From Lanius collurio (lineage: Eukaryota > Chordata > Aves > Passeriformes > Laniidae): a stretch of DNA of 64,000 nt. The notes under the pieces were generated by a model, which saw only the letters and a list, made by a program, of their open reading frames with translations, had not been told where the DNA came from and searched no databases. The DNA is taken from positions 620,001-684,000 of the forward strand of contig JACBWW010000096.1 in NCBI GenBank assembly GCA_020086605.1, written 5' to 3'. Made by a program: the position numbers and the translations under genes. Shown here in pieces: positions 40,060 through 52,583 of this stretch (its first letter is position 1; every line of letters begins with the position of its first letter).

Positions 40060-43000
40060 CATCTATTTGTATGAAAAGCAGTATATACCAATTCTACTCA
40101 CTCATATGTATCACTTATTTTGCACAAATATGTAAACTACCTGCAAGGGAGTGAGTAATTAAATCTCTTGTGTGTGTGAGTGTGTATGTGTGGAACATAA
40201 TTATCTGATCTCTGAATAAAAGACCAATAGAATAGACATTTTGAAAGAAATCTGGTGCTTTAATCCTGTTTTAATAGGAAAGAAACTGTGAGTAGAAGAG
40301 GAAAAGTTTTTAGAATATTTGGAAATTTTAGAAATGGTAATATTGCATAAATATAAACGAAAATATTACATAAGTAAAAATTGTTATACTACCAGAATCA
40401 TTTTGATGGAGCACAAAATGAAATTAACGAAGAGTCCTACTATTAGTAATACTAAAAAAGTGTATTTCAAGGATCAAAAAATAATAATTTTGATGCTCTG
40501 ATAGGAATAAGCCATATTTTCAAAATCTTTATCAGGGACTTGGATTCCTAAAGAATTATCAAATTCCAGCTTCAACTTGACAAAGAAAGAAAGGAAGACA
40601 GGAAGGAGAGAGAACAGCTGAATTTCTGGGCAGGAGTCTCTTAACACATACACACAAGATTAGACGGTGCTGCAAGAGCACTTTATGCTACACTTTTACA
40701 AATAAGCAAAAAAATATTTGAACACTGCAAACAGTGTTATGAGATAATTTCTTGTCTGGGAAGAGCCAGTCAGTGGGTGTGCAAGAAGCTGGCTGTAAGG
40801 CCTTCATTTCCACTGCATTTTCATATAGAATATATGAAATAATAGCTATAATTAGTAGCTATGGATAATAAATAATACCTATTATTGACATTAATATTAT
40901 TATTATTGACACTCCCCGGCCACTGAGAGCCCCAGTGGGCAGTGTTCACACCCCACCAAGCCTGGCTGGGTAGATCAGAGTTTTGTGCTGTCCTGGTTGC
41001 TGTGCCCCAAAATGCACAGTCCGGGGCAGGGAGCCATCCAGCCCTGCCAGCTTTGTGCTGCTGGAGGAAATATCAAGCTGCTACAACAAAAGGTCTGGCA
41101 CAAAGCAAGGAATTTGTCTCCAGGGGATGTCAGAATCCATTCATTATTACCTGTAGCTTTAACCGAAAAACTTTTCTATAGATCTTCTAAAAATGACTGA
41201 ATAAATTGTTTTATCCCAACTAAGGAGTACACTTAACGATGACGTGCAGAGGTGGAAAGCAGACTAATCCAACACAGGAAATTTAGTTAAAAACTGACTT
41301 GAAATTTAAAAGTGTCAAGGCTTTTACTGCATTGTTTTCTTTTTCTTTATTTATTTTGTAGTCAAAGAGAAGTTGCCAGGGAGCACACTCTGCCAGGACC
41401 TTACATGAATCCACTCTGACTCCTTTGGGGAGCAAACACAAAACCTTCTATAAGGCCTTGCTACTGCAAACACTGTGACTTGCTTCAACCTACAAATTTC
41501 AAACAATTTTCCCCTCTTTCTCCACCAAATATGTTAACTAAATTAAAAAAAAAAAAAGGAAAAAGAAAAAGTCTTGAACAAAAACCCGTTTGGCCTGCTT
41601 GAAGTAAAGTTCTTGTGTTTAAATTTAGAAAAGCCAGACTGAAAGCCAGTGTATGTTTCAGCTATTGGTTTTATTTGGAGGTGTCTGGTTACTGGTGGAA
41701 TGGTGACACTGGGAATTTTTGCTTGATGTTTGTGTTCTTTTTGAGCTATTCTTTTCTACTGACTATATTTTTTTTTATGTAGAAACTCTTAGAGCATAAG
41801 TTCTGAAATTGTGTACTGAGGTCATATGCAAAAAAAAAAAAAATCCAAATTCTACATAGGAATTGGATATCTGTGGTTTTTTCTGATAAATCTTAATTAA
41901 TTTGTGTTAGTGCTGGATGATAACATGAGGATATTGACATTGGGGATAATACTCCAGTGAACAAATTACTTTCAGAATTTTGTCTTGTATACAAGAGCTT
42001 GAATTACAGTCCTTGGAGGTAGGATGTTCTTACAAAGAAAATAATACATTTTTGCTTTTGTCTAACAATACTAACTCCACCACAGTGTCAGAACAGCTTT
42101 TCAGTGCTTGACAGATAGGTAAAGTTGACAAAATAAAAAATAAAGCTAGGTCATTCAGGTAATGGACTAATTCAGTATTGCTTTTATCAGTTTATTTTTG
42201 AGAGCCTTTAAAAAGTACTTGAGTTCCTCTCTGTAGGATATCTGTCAGAAAGAAAAGGAAGTTTTATAAAACAAATCCCTCAAGCTGAGATGAATCTTTT
42301 CTGCTTTTTGATACAGCTGTAATCCTATAATTCTGCCTAAACTGGCTTTATGATAGTAATAATGCAAAATACTCACTACATATCACAGTTGATTTCTCGG
42401 AATTTGATAAAGAATGATGACTTCAGATGAATGATTCTATCACAAGGAACATCTAAAACTGTTTCAAGATTAATCTAGGAAACAGTGACAAGTCCTACAC
42501 AGCTGGCACTGGCTCCCCATGTCACAGAATATGCTCATCACTCTTTGCATGAACCCAAAGACAATCAGCAGAGCCCCTTGCAGTGGCCACTGATGGTGTT
42601 CAGGGGATATTAACCAAACAAGTTCAGTAGGTTTAGGGTCATTCCTGATGTGCAGGTCATAGTGCATGAGCTTTTGTGCCTCAAGATTCAATTTGACCAC
42701 TGCTTCACTGAGATTTACTTAATTATAATATTCTCTTCTTTGAATGGGTGTAGTGTCTCTTCCAGAAGAGCTTGGAGCTACAAATTAACCCAAGTTATTT
42801 TCATCAAGGAATCTCCCTACCCTGCCTATGGCTGTACTCTTTAACAAGGAAGAGAAAGCTGAGAATTGGAGAGAAGACTGCATAGTGCATGAGATGAATC
42901 TGAGGGGACCCAGCAGGATTTCATAACCTAATTCTTTAACATTTCTTTGCTGCAGTGATAGCTGCTTATAGAGCAAAGATCAATGAAGTTCTGAGTATTG

Positions 43001-46000
43001 CCAAAAATGAGCTGCATGCCACCACAGCTAATTGTCTGAGTACCCAGTGTCATCTGAAAGGTTTTGGAGCAGACTGGGAGCAGCTACAGCTCTACTGACA
43101 CAACCTGACATTGGAATCCGTGACCTGTGTGACAAGAGCTAAGTGTACACCACTTCCTCTATTTCCCCACTCTGTTCTTATCCTCTCCCAGACAGATATT
43201 TGCTGGAAAGAGACTCCTGTGGGGCAGGAAGAGGTCACCCAGACCAAGGTGCCAGGATCCCTCAGGCTATGCCTCACCAAATCTGTAGTTTAGGAGTAGC
43301 TGATAAACTTTGTGAAGATAACATGACTAATCAATCCTGTTCTGACAGAGCATGAATAAAGGGTATTTGCTGGTCAGGCTTGGATTTTCCAACTTGAATG
43401 CTATAAGTACCTGAAAAAGGTATAAACAAGAAAACATCTTGATGAAAAAGGGCAAGTTCTGTGGGCAATGGCCATGAATTGCTGTTTACTTTCTTGCTCT
43501 GTTTGTTTGTTTACATACACTCTATCTTCCCACTGCTGCTACAACCAATTTTCATTTCTTTCTTTAAATTTTCCTCACTTCTTCATATACATTTGTTTTT
43601 CATTTAATGTTCACACTTTCTTAGTACCTGCATAGTCTGTATGCCCGCCTTTGTGCAAGAATGTAGCTGAAAATTGAAACATTGCTGCATTTTTATATCT
43701 AATTGAAAATAAATACATAAAGCTGCCAGTTGTGCTGTGTCTTTTGCCTGATGAAAGGTCATTCTTAATCTTTTTCATAGTTAATGGAATGCACTGTTGT
43801 GATTATACTGAAATCTGAATGCCTTTGGAAAGTTTGAAAACTAAACAATTGTGTGTGAGATAACAGAGAAAAATAATTTCCTTTGAAGAATGACCTTTCA
43901 AAAGTAACTAGTCCCTATCTTTTCAGTGATGCCAACATGTCAGCTTCACATTGTGTACAAACCTCCCTGTCTCTGCCGTATGCAAATATCCTCTCCAAAA
44001 CAGCAAAAATGATGCTACATATCGTAATATTTATTTTCTCACAAATGGTCATCAGATAATAGATTTTAAGCATCTTTGAATACAGAACACTGTAGGGGCT
44101 GTCAGCTTAGTCAGTTGATTTTGTTTACAGAATGTCAGCATTTCCTTTTTTTCTGAAAAGGACAGATGATAGTGTCTCCTCAAGACGGGAAGCTCAGGCC
44201 AACTCTCAACTTACACCATTAGCAGTGACCTCTATTGTCTTACTCACAGCAACAGCAGGAACAAAAGGCAATTGTCACATACATGGGAACAGAAAAAAGG
44301 TACAAGAATGTCAAGATAAATGAGATAAGAATGTCCATTATAATTTTCTAATAAAAGCTCGTGCTATATTTGTCCACGCAGTTTCTGCAGAAGTCCTCAA
44401 ATTCAGTTTTGATAAAACTGTAAGTCAGAGTAAAACTGGGCATATAAAACCTTAAGGCCTTTCTTTTAGGTGAATGGTTTATGGTCACTAAAGCTCACAG
44501 TTAGCAATAGGAAAGAAAAATACTTAAAAAAAATGTTCAGCAATCCTCTTAAGATTAATCAGACTCTTCCTTTACATTTTATAGATAACTTTTACAAGGT
44601 AATAAATAAATTTTATTTTCAGAACGCAGCCTGTTTCTCAGAATTACTTGCATATGAGAAAAGATAATAGGAAAAAAATCATAGTTTCCTATTCAGAAGT
44701 GCATTTCTGTGCCTATTGAGCAAAACAAGTTAAAACCAGATGCTGTTCCTGGACTATTTATACCATTGGAATGTATGTCCAAATTGTTGACAGGAATTAC
44801 ATGGCTAGGTCAAATAAATTTATGCTACATTCTACATTTACATTTTGCTAGCTTTCATTTTTTATTTTACCCTAGAGATAGTATATTTTTTGTTGTCCAT
44901 CACAGAGTTCTGCATAGAAATCTCTTCTTTTTGGGCTGGTGTACCCATGAAGTGTCATCTAAATAGAAGTAATGCAGCCACAAAGGGAGAAAAATGCATA
45001 CTGAGCCATAGAAACACAAACATTTTCAAGGTATATGTACTAAAATTATTTCATTATTTAAAAACTGCATGAATGTACACAAAATATCACTGTCCTGTGA
45101 ATAATGTTTTGTATATTGCTTGATGCTAGGTGGTCATGTTACAGACTGAACATGCCTGCTGGAACCATACTGATTTGTGATTCCACATATTTAAGATTTA
45201 CATGTGGAGAAATCAGTTTATATTAGTGAAATTTTAGCCAATTACAAGGTGTCAGGTGAGCTGGGGGATTGGTTTTGACTTTAATAATGACCAATAATAA
45301 GCTATAACTTTTTAATTTGATGCATTATGATCATGGGTTTCTTCCATCTCAGCAACATCTCTTCAGTGTTTGAAATCCTTTCTAATATTTTGAAGTACAA
45401 GCCAAAGAATTCTGTACTACATTTCTCATGCCTATTATGCTACTTAGTTATGAACTGATAGAAGAATCCAGCTGCATGCTTTCTTGTTTGAGAAGATTAT
45501 CTGTTTATTTGGGTTGCTTTTGTGTAGTGACTTTTTTTGTCAACTGCTCCTTCCAGCAGCAGCAGTTCTTTTCCTTTGTTGGTAGCTCGGAAGTATGAGT
45601 CATATTTTGGGAACTTATGCATTATTTTAATACATTTAATTATATTATATGCATGTCTAGCCATTCATATTTTATTTCAATAACTTCCAAGCTCCTATCC
45701 AAGCCCAAAAGAATAGTTGTCATAATATTTGACTTCCTGTGATTCTAGTCTCAACATCTACAGGGACAAAGGTTCATCCTAATAATCTATTATAATTGGT
45801 CCCTTTGCACAATTAATAAGTCAAGTCTTATCAATCAGTGACTTTCTGTTTGTGGAACAAGTGCTGCAGATACTATGCAGAGGAAAACCTTCGCTGTCAG
45901 AGAAACTCTAAAGCTAAATAAGAGTTTTTGCCTCGTGACTTTTGAAGTAAGATCTCATTCACAGAGCTGTGTTTGACAGGGAATTGATTAGCTGAGCCAA

Positions 46001-46774
46001 CAGCTGCTTTACATAAAGAAAACAATTGTTGGAGCTCATGGAAAACCTCTCACTGCCACAGATCCAGGATGAATACTTCCAAGGTGAGGGTGTACCAGTG
46101 TTTCTTGCTAAAATCCGTTCTGAGGGAGGCCACTGCAATGGGTGTAACACAGCCTTCCTGAGGTACTTTGGGCTTGTCTAGGCTTAAGTTCACTGTCAGG
46201 CCTGTGAAGGAGAGATGGGAAGGTTTATCATTCCCCTTGCCCTCTGCAATGCAGCATTGGCAGCACTGAGATGCACCTCAGCTGGGAAGAGGAGTGGGGC
46301 AAACATTGAATCTTGCAGGAGGGACTGAGGTTTCCTCCCTCCTTTTCCACCACTCAGGATGGATGGGCAAAAGTGGTTTATGCACACCAAATACAGCCAT
46401 TACTCTTCCCTTCTGGTTTACTTCCAGGATAACTCATTCAAGAGCCAGCTAAGCCCATCTCATTTGTTCTCTGTTGCTGAACAGCTGGTTGTCAGATGTA
46501 GGAATTGACCTTTCTAAGGCAGCCCCTGAGAAAAACCCCACAAAGGTAATAAGTCAAGGGAGGTTTGGAATGACTATAAATCAGGTGAGGAGAAACCTCC
46601 ATGAGGATTGAAGGAACGGTAGAACTGCAACTGCTTCTTTCACTTCTGCCCTTGAGATTTCATCTGAACATGATATATTTCTGAAAGCTCTTACTGCTGA
46701 AGGTTTTCCAGTTCTGAAGAGGGTTTTTTATGGCACTGAAAGAAGTGTGACCAGTGGTTCTTTGTCCCTCTGCT

Positions 46775-47311
46775 CTCATGAGTAGCCCAGCTGGAGTACT
46801 ACATCCAGCTCTGGGGTCCTTGGCACACGAAGGATGTGGACCTGTTTGAGTGAGTCCAGAGGAAGCCACGGAGATGATCAGAGGGCTGGAGCACCTCTCC
46901 TCTGAGGAAAGGCTGAGACCTGTGGCTGTTCATCCTGGAGAGGAGGAGGCTGTGGGGAGACCTTATGGCAGCATCCCAGCATCTGAAGTGGGCTGAAAAG
47001 GGAGCTGGGGAGGGACAATTTGTAGGGTCCTGTAGTGATAGGAGAAGGGAGGAATGGCTCTGAACAGAAAGACAGTAGATTGCAATCAGAAATTAGGAAA
47101 AAAAAGTATTTATTTTGAGGGCAGCAAGACACTGGCACAGGTTGTCCAGGGATGCTGTGGCTGCCCCATACCTGGAAGAGTTGAAGGCCAGGCTGGATTG
47201 AGCTCTGAGCAACCTGATCTAGTGGAAGATATCTCTGCCCATGTAGGGGGGTTGGCACTGGATCATCTTTAAGGTTCTTTCCAACCCAAACTATTCTCTG
47301 TTCTTATGACT
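46775..47311 (+). mobile_element. CR1 LINE 3' fragment, about 0.5 kb
   Basis: Starts within the CR1 ORF2 segment whose DNA reads GGAGTACTACATCCAGCTCT (the usual LEYCxQLW block). It continues through GATCAGAGGGCTGGAGCACC, AGGAAAGGCTGAGA, GGAGGCTGTGGGGAGACCTT, and later GGCACAGGTTGTCCAGGGAT, then the tail GGTTCTTTCCAACCCAAACT with a decayed ATTCT-type end. The order and content fit the last part of ORF2 plus the short 3' UTR of an avian CR1. The fragment is 5'-truncated and full of stops and indels. It is the longest CR1 piece in the window. Confidence 0.93.
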
Positions 47312-50300
47312 GTGAAGGCTGTCTGGAACTTGACTCTGCCATTTCTAAAGGTTTAATAGTTGAGGATGGCTTTAGGGAAGGAGGGGGGACCAAGTGAAAC
47401 CAAAATCATTGTACAAAAAATAACAAATCCCATATCAAAAATTTCTGGTTTGTAATTTTTCCTTTTTATTGCCAAGGACATTAAGCAGGACAAACACTTA
47501 GGAGTTTTCACCCTGCTGTTTTGTTCTCCAATTCATGATCTTTCCTTGGAGCATCCTAGCAATTATCACAGCATCTATTTATTCATATGCTAGACTAGTG
47601 AATGGAAGAAACATTACTTTCAAGAAACTAAACTTAGTGAAAGAAAGGAGCAGGTCTTCCAAGTGATGGTAAATGAAATTAAGTTAAAAAAAAAGGTAAT
47701 GAGCTAATGCCTCACTTACAAGAATGTACTGATTTATTTATCTTTTTAATTATTGATTGCATGCTGGGTTATGGAAGAAAGGTAAATATGGTTATGACAA
47801 TGTCAAATAGAAAGTGATTTCTGAGCAGATATCACACTTTGATTTAGATTTGCAGTATCTTTTTTTTGGAATATTTGGCTGTTTGGTTTTTCTTTTCGTA
47901 TCTGAGATGCTTTTGTAACACCCGGATAGGGAACCCATTTTGGAATCAACTATTAGAAATGATATCAGGGTTCCTTCCTGATGAGTTAGCATGACTCTTA
48001 CCACACACATATAGAGGACATGTCAGGCAAGCGACATAAGAAATCAGGAAGGAATCAAGAAGTGACATAGAATCAGGCAGAACTGGAATCTCTTCACTCC
48101 CAGTCTAGTAAGTACATCAGAAATTTTCCATCTGAATATTTAATACCCCATGCTCTAGATTTAGAGTAACTTGTGGGCTAAACATCTGGAACAATTTATG
48201 TTTCAGATTTTAGGTTACTGACGCAGCAAGGCAACTCTATATTGGCAGTGAATTCTTACCTTCTTTTTAAGGGACAAAATAAGGTGACTGTAATTACATA
48301 ACATAGAATATATCATTAAGCAGGACCAATCATTCAATTCAGAAGGGTACAGATTTTTCCAAAACATTAGAGTTAATTTGATCTCACAAATAGATAAGCT
48401 ACATATGGGAGCTAATAATGTGTTTACTAAAATATTTATGAAGTTAAATTATTCCATAAATTGAACTGTAGTTCACTAAGATTGTTTCATTTTAATATTA
48501 ATGTGGACAAACTATGTCAGAGATGCTAAAAATGTTGAACTTCAAACACATTTCTTGATCATTCTGATTTATATAAGTGCTTTCTGGTTTAGGGTATGTT
48601 CAGTGAAAGATAAAAGGAAAAAAAGTCTTGATATATCTTAAGGTGATAGGTGAGAAAAGTGAAGACCTATATAGAAATAGGTCACAAACTATCAGTTGCA
48701 TATAATAAATATTTTAGTTTAGGTTACTGTAAAATTCTGTTTGCAGTAAGTTTGCAGAGAAATAGTTCAGAGTAAAATAACTTTAGAACATAGAAATCTA
48801 AATGATATTTTCTGCCAAAGTTTTCTTTGAAAAGTTTTTATCACTTTAAATCAAAATGAATTAATTTCTTAAAAATCATATAGTGGATGTAAACCCATTC
48901 CTCTAACATGTGGTCAACCCACACATACTTTAGTTTGTCATTCTTCTCTTTCTTTTTGCAGGTGTTGTTAAAGAAATGCAAAAGGCTCCGCTTGCCAAGA
49001 TGCATGTGTAGTTAGCTATTTACAGCTTTAAATGAGAAAATAAGCCTTCGCAGAATTCTGAAAATGTTGAAATTGTTTTTCCCAGCTGGGCAGTGGGGTT
49101 TGCTTCATCTTTACAAATATGTCTGTGTCAGAATGCTCTGGAGGTTTGTGCCAGGAAACTGTGCTGCACCTTGTGGAGTTCCGTGGAGGGAAAGAGGACC
49201 GGCTCTGCCTTTGGCAACTGCTGCATCCACCTGGTGGTTGAAATAGACATGGTGATTTTCAGGTATGATTGCTCCTGTGAAGCAAAATGGTTGATTAAGC
49301 AGTGGATTTTGAGATTTCTTCGTGCCTTTTTATGTGTATCTCCAAGAGTTGCATATGGAAGGTAACCGTCCCTCTAAAATATTTTTGCATTGTACTCCAG
49401 GGGGTGTTATTTAGATTTATATGGGATCAAGACCGTTATTCATAGCAAAAATGAGAATTTTTTTTCTATAAATCATGCATTTGGGCTATTGTTTTTTCTT
49501 TTTAGAATGTCATGTATGTATGCCAATAAAAATGAGATGCAGAAAACAAAGATGTATTAAAAAATCTGTCTTTCAGCATCCACATTTATTCCCATTACTT
49601 TCCTTTCAGTATGCAAATATCTTAATAGGGAGCCATTGAGAAGGTGAAAAAATGCATAGTTACAATTACTTTTTCCATCATCATCAGTTGCTGGCCTTCT
49701 TTATCCCACCCTGTGCCCAGACATATTAACATTACTTTATTTTGCATTTTTGAAAAGATCAGTCCTCTGGTCCATGAGAGAGGCCTTGCTCTTGAGATAT
49801 GCATGATCTGACATAATCTGAAGAGGTATATCCTCAGATGTGCTGATATGAGGTAAATAAATTAATATAGGAACCTGTAATTTAATCTCTTCAGTGAAAT
49901 CTATTTTGGTATAACCTTCTATCTTTTCATGTTGCAGCTTTTCTATACTGTAACATTTTAAAATTCTGAACCTAACTCCTCTGAAATCCACCATGTATCT
50001 TTTAAGAGCTTTTAAATAATGCCATATGAATTTAGTGAGTTCGCCTTCCCTGTACCAACAGAACTTTAATAACACTCTGATTTCACTAATAACAAATACA
50101 ACATTTACACAAAATCTTATAAATTATTCTCTTTTTCATTTACAAAAAGTCTAGATAATCTTAAAAAATAATTTTGGTAATTCAGCAATTAAAGACATAT
50201 CTAGACATAAATATATACAGAGATATATATTCCTTTCAACAATATTTTTTTTCCTTCTACTAGCACAATTTTATTTAATTTCTCCTGTGATTTCTCCAAT

Positions 50301-50836
50301 CCTGAGTCTCTGTATAGAACTGTAGGAAGATAAAAGAGGTTGTACATTGGGGCATTGCAAGAATTCAGCTCAACTTACTCTTTGTGCACCTGAGACAGTC
50401 TGATGCTTACAAAACAGAGGAGGTTCTTGACATTGGAGAGCTGGAGATGGAAGAGGCAGCACAATTTCTTCTACCCTCATAGCAATTAACTTTTCAGACT
50501 TCTGAGATCATAGACATGTCATACTTCTGAGGCCAGCAGTGCCATATTACTTCCAACCAACAGCAGTCTTCAGGGGTTCTTGAAATTTTGACAACAAAAC
50601 CTGATGGTCAGTCTGTACTCTATGATCATCTAGTAAAATGATAGATCCTACGTAATTTAGTCATCAGAATGAATATTATATCTATTATATCTATGTCATT
50701 AAGTCACTATATATGTCAACATTCTATCTATTTAGGCCTCTCTCAAGTTTTTAAATCCTAAGCAATAAAGTTGTCCAAAGCATTATAACCTGATTCTTAT
50801 TGTTATAGATAGGTCAAAATTCATAAGAAATTAAAA
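47312..50836. other. Non-coding stretch, no gene confirmed
   Basis: AT-rich sequence. The one notable patch is at 48940-49265, where two good splice-acceptor-like sites precede a GC-richer open stretch that ends at a donor-like CAG|GTATGA (see findings). No other element is recognised. Confidence 0.5.
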
Positions 50837-51565
50837 TGCTATAAATGGAATAAGTTATTAATGTGGAATCCAAAATGTGAAATGTATCTTGTAAATTGTA
50901 TATATGTTTAAATTTAGTTGTGTTCAGAGTACACCTTGGCAAGTCTCATGACATCTTGCTCAAGGAAGGTACTAATTAACATAAGAAGTGCAGGCAAGCT
51001 CAGGAGATGACCTCAGACCCATCAACCTCCTATGATTTCATCTTACCGAACAAGAATCTTTTTCCATCTGAAAGAAGTAAGAGATAGGATCTACTGCTCC
51101 TTGGACACTGCTGATGAGTGGACCTATTGCTTAGGACACTTCATTTTAATCATATAAGGATTTCTCAGAAAGATCATCATACGTTGAGATGAGTTACTGG
51201 AAACCATCAACCAGAGCACAAAGAGAATCCTTAGACACATCAACATCTAAATGGACCACTGAGCACTGGACCTGAGTATCATCAGAAGTGAAAAGGACAA
51301 AAGATTTCCTAGCCAGGAGCAAGAAAAACAGTATAAAAACTGGACTCAAACATCTCAAAGGTGTGCACTTACCTCTCTGAACTGCTGGTGGTCAGAGCTG
51401 TGTATGTGTCACCCGGGGTCAAGAACCTAGGCTTGGCCCTGTTTTCCTTTATAGTGGCTGATTTTGATTGTCAGTTTGATTGAAATAAATTTTATTTGTT
51501 TTTATATTAATAATTTGGCTCGCACAAATTATTAATCCGATGAAATTGACATTTCATTTATAACA
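50837..51565 (+). mobile_element. Probable solo LTR of an endogenous retrovirus, 729 bp
   Basis: The segment starts TGCTATAAATGGAAT and ends ATTTCATTTATAACA, so its ends form a TG...CA pair inside an inverted repeat matching at 13 of 15 positions. Inside are a TATA-box-like TATAAAAA at 51332-51339 and a polyadenylation signal AATAAA at 51484-51489, spaced about 150 bases apart as expected for an LTR promoter and R region on the plus strand. The wording resembles an avian ERV LTR that I recognise but cannot name securely. I see no second copy, no gag, pol or env reading frame and no primer-binding site just after it, so it is most likely a solo LTR. The flanks (TAAAA and TTCTC) do not form a target-site duplication, so the exact ends or the insertion history remain uncertain. 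Confidence 0.68.
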
Positions 51566-52027
51566 TTCTCCAGCTGGAACTATCTGAGACTCTGAGTCAG
51601 TCCCACACATGACCACTGCTGGATGGGGAGGTTTCCTCTTAGGTGGCTGCAGGAGCAGTTTCTCCTCCCTCCTTCACACGGTGTCATTCTGCTGCTTGTT
51701 AGGCTCTACCCAAGATCATCACCCGAAAGACTGATTGCACTAACCCAGCAGAAAACCATCTGAAATTGTCTCATGGAGAGCCCTGATATATGTTACAGCT
51801 AAAGCAAGGTAAACAGAGACAGCATGCAGTAGGGAGCAGTGACAAGGTGTTAGATTGGCTCAAGCTGTCTTGTGTAATTTTGTTTTTGAAAGTGAAGTGA
51901 CACAGCTTTTGTAGCTTGGATATGAAAAGTAGTGTTAGCTCTGTTTGGTCTTTTTTTGTTGTTTGAGTTTTGGTGGATTTTTTTTTTTTTTTTTTGTAGC
52001 TGCATGTTAGTTCTGGTACTTATCATC
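51566..52027. other. 462-bp spacer between two LTRs
   Basis: Holds no recognisable retroviral internal sequence and no primer-binding site after the left LTR. It contains a T18 run at 51978-51995 close to the right LTR. It is probably ordinary genomic DNA into which both LTRs inserted separately. Confidence 0.55.
51978..51995. repeat. T18 homopolymer
   Basis: Eighteen consecutive T, located 32 bases before the start of the ERVL-type LTR. Confidence 0.9.
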
Positions 52028-52583
52028 TGTGCTGGTTTTGCTGGGATAGAGTTCATTTTCTTCACAGTAGCTAGTATGGGGCTGTGCTTTTGATTTGTAA
52101 TGGAAACAGTGTGGATAATTTGGGGATATTTTTGTTACTGGGGAGCACTTACACAGCCCCAAGGCCTTTTCTGCCTCTCACACACCAATGAATGGGCTGG
52201 GGGGCACAAGGAATTGGGAGGGGACACATTCAGGACAGGTGACCCCAACTGACCCGAGGGACATCTCAGACCACATGGCATTGTGCTAAGGGTATAAAGC
52301 TGGGAGAACAAGAGGAGAGCAGGGGAGAGGCTCAGAATGATGGCATTTGTCTTCCCAGTGATGGGGATGGCTGAACACCTGCCTGCCCATGGGAAGTGGT
52401 AAATTAATTCCTTTTTTTCCTTTGCTTGCATGCGTGGATTTTGCTCTCCCTATCTAGCTGTCTTTATAACAACACACAAGTTTTCTCATTTTAACTCTTC
52501 TGATTCTCTCCCCCATCCTGCCAGGGAGGAGGGATGGAGCAGCTGGTTGGGGCTTTCTTGCTTACTGGGGCTAAACCATGACA
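52028..52583 (+). mobile_element. Solo LTR of an avian ERVL-type endogenous retrovirus, 556 bp
   Basis: Begins TGTGCTGGTTTTGCTGGGAT and AGTAGCTAGTATGGGGCTGT, and ends GGGGCTAAACCATGACA, the layout of a very common bird ERVL LTR. Internal landmarks agree: GGGAGGGGACACATTCAGGA, then ACATGGCATTGTGCTA leading into a TATA box (TATAAA, 52293-52298), and near the 3' end TTCTGATTCTCTCCCCCATC. The ends are TG...CA. The five bases before (TCATC) and after (TCACA) match at three positions, so a decayed 5-bp target-site duplication is possible. No internal retroviral genes adjoin it, so it is a solo LTR left by recombination between two LTRs. The 98-codon minus-strand frame within it is a chance frame. 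Family recognised from memory. Confidence 0.88.

Larger units (their letters stand above)
29857..46774. other. Long non-coding stretch, no gene recognised
   Basis: AT-rich sequence without a supported gene. It contains a 26-bp-period duplication (31760-31804), T runs near 34569-34589 and at 38171-38195, a perfect hairpin (35391-35419), TG-rich simple sequence (40045-40059 and 40169-40192), and GC-richer patches near 36660-36860, 40910-41110 and 43100-43270 that I cannot assign to a repeat family. Open frames are short. Confidence 0.5.

Noticed and set aside
46878..47258. 126-codon minus-strand frame
   Set aside because: It is antisense to the CR1 3' fragment, and its apparent complexity comes from the LINE sequence.
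52135..52431. 98-codon minus-strand frame
   Set aside because: It lies wholly inside the ERVL-type LTR and runs antisense to it. LTRs are non-coding.
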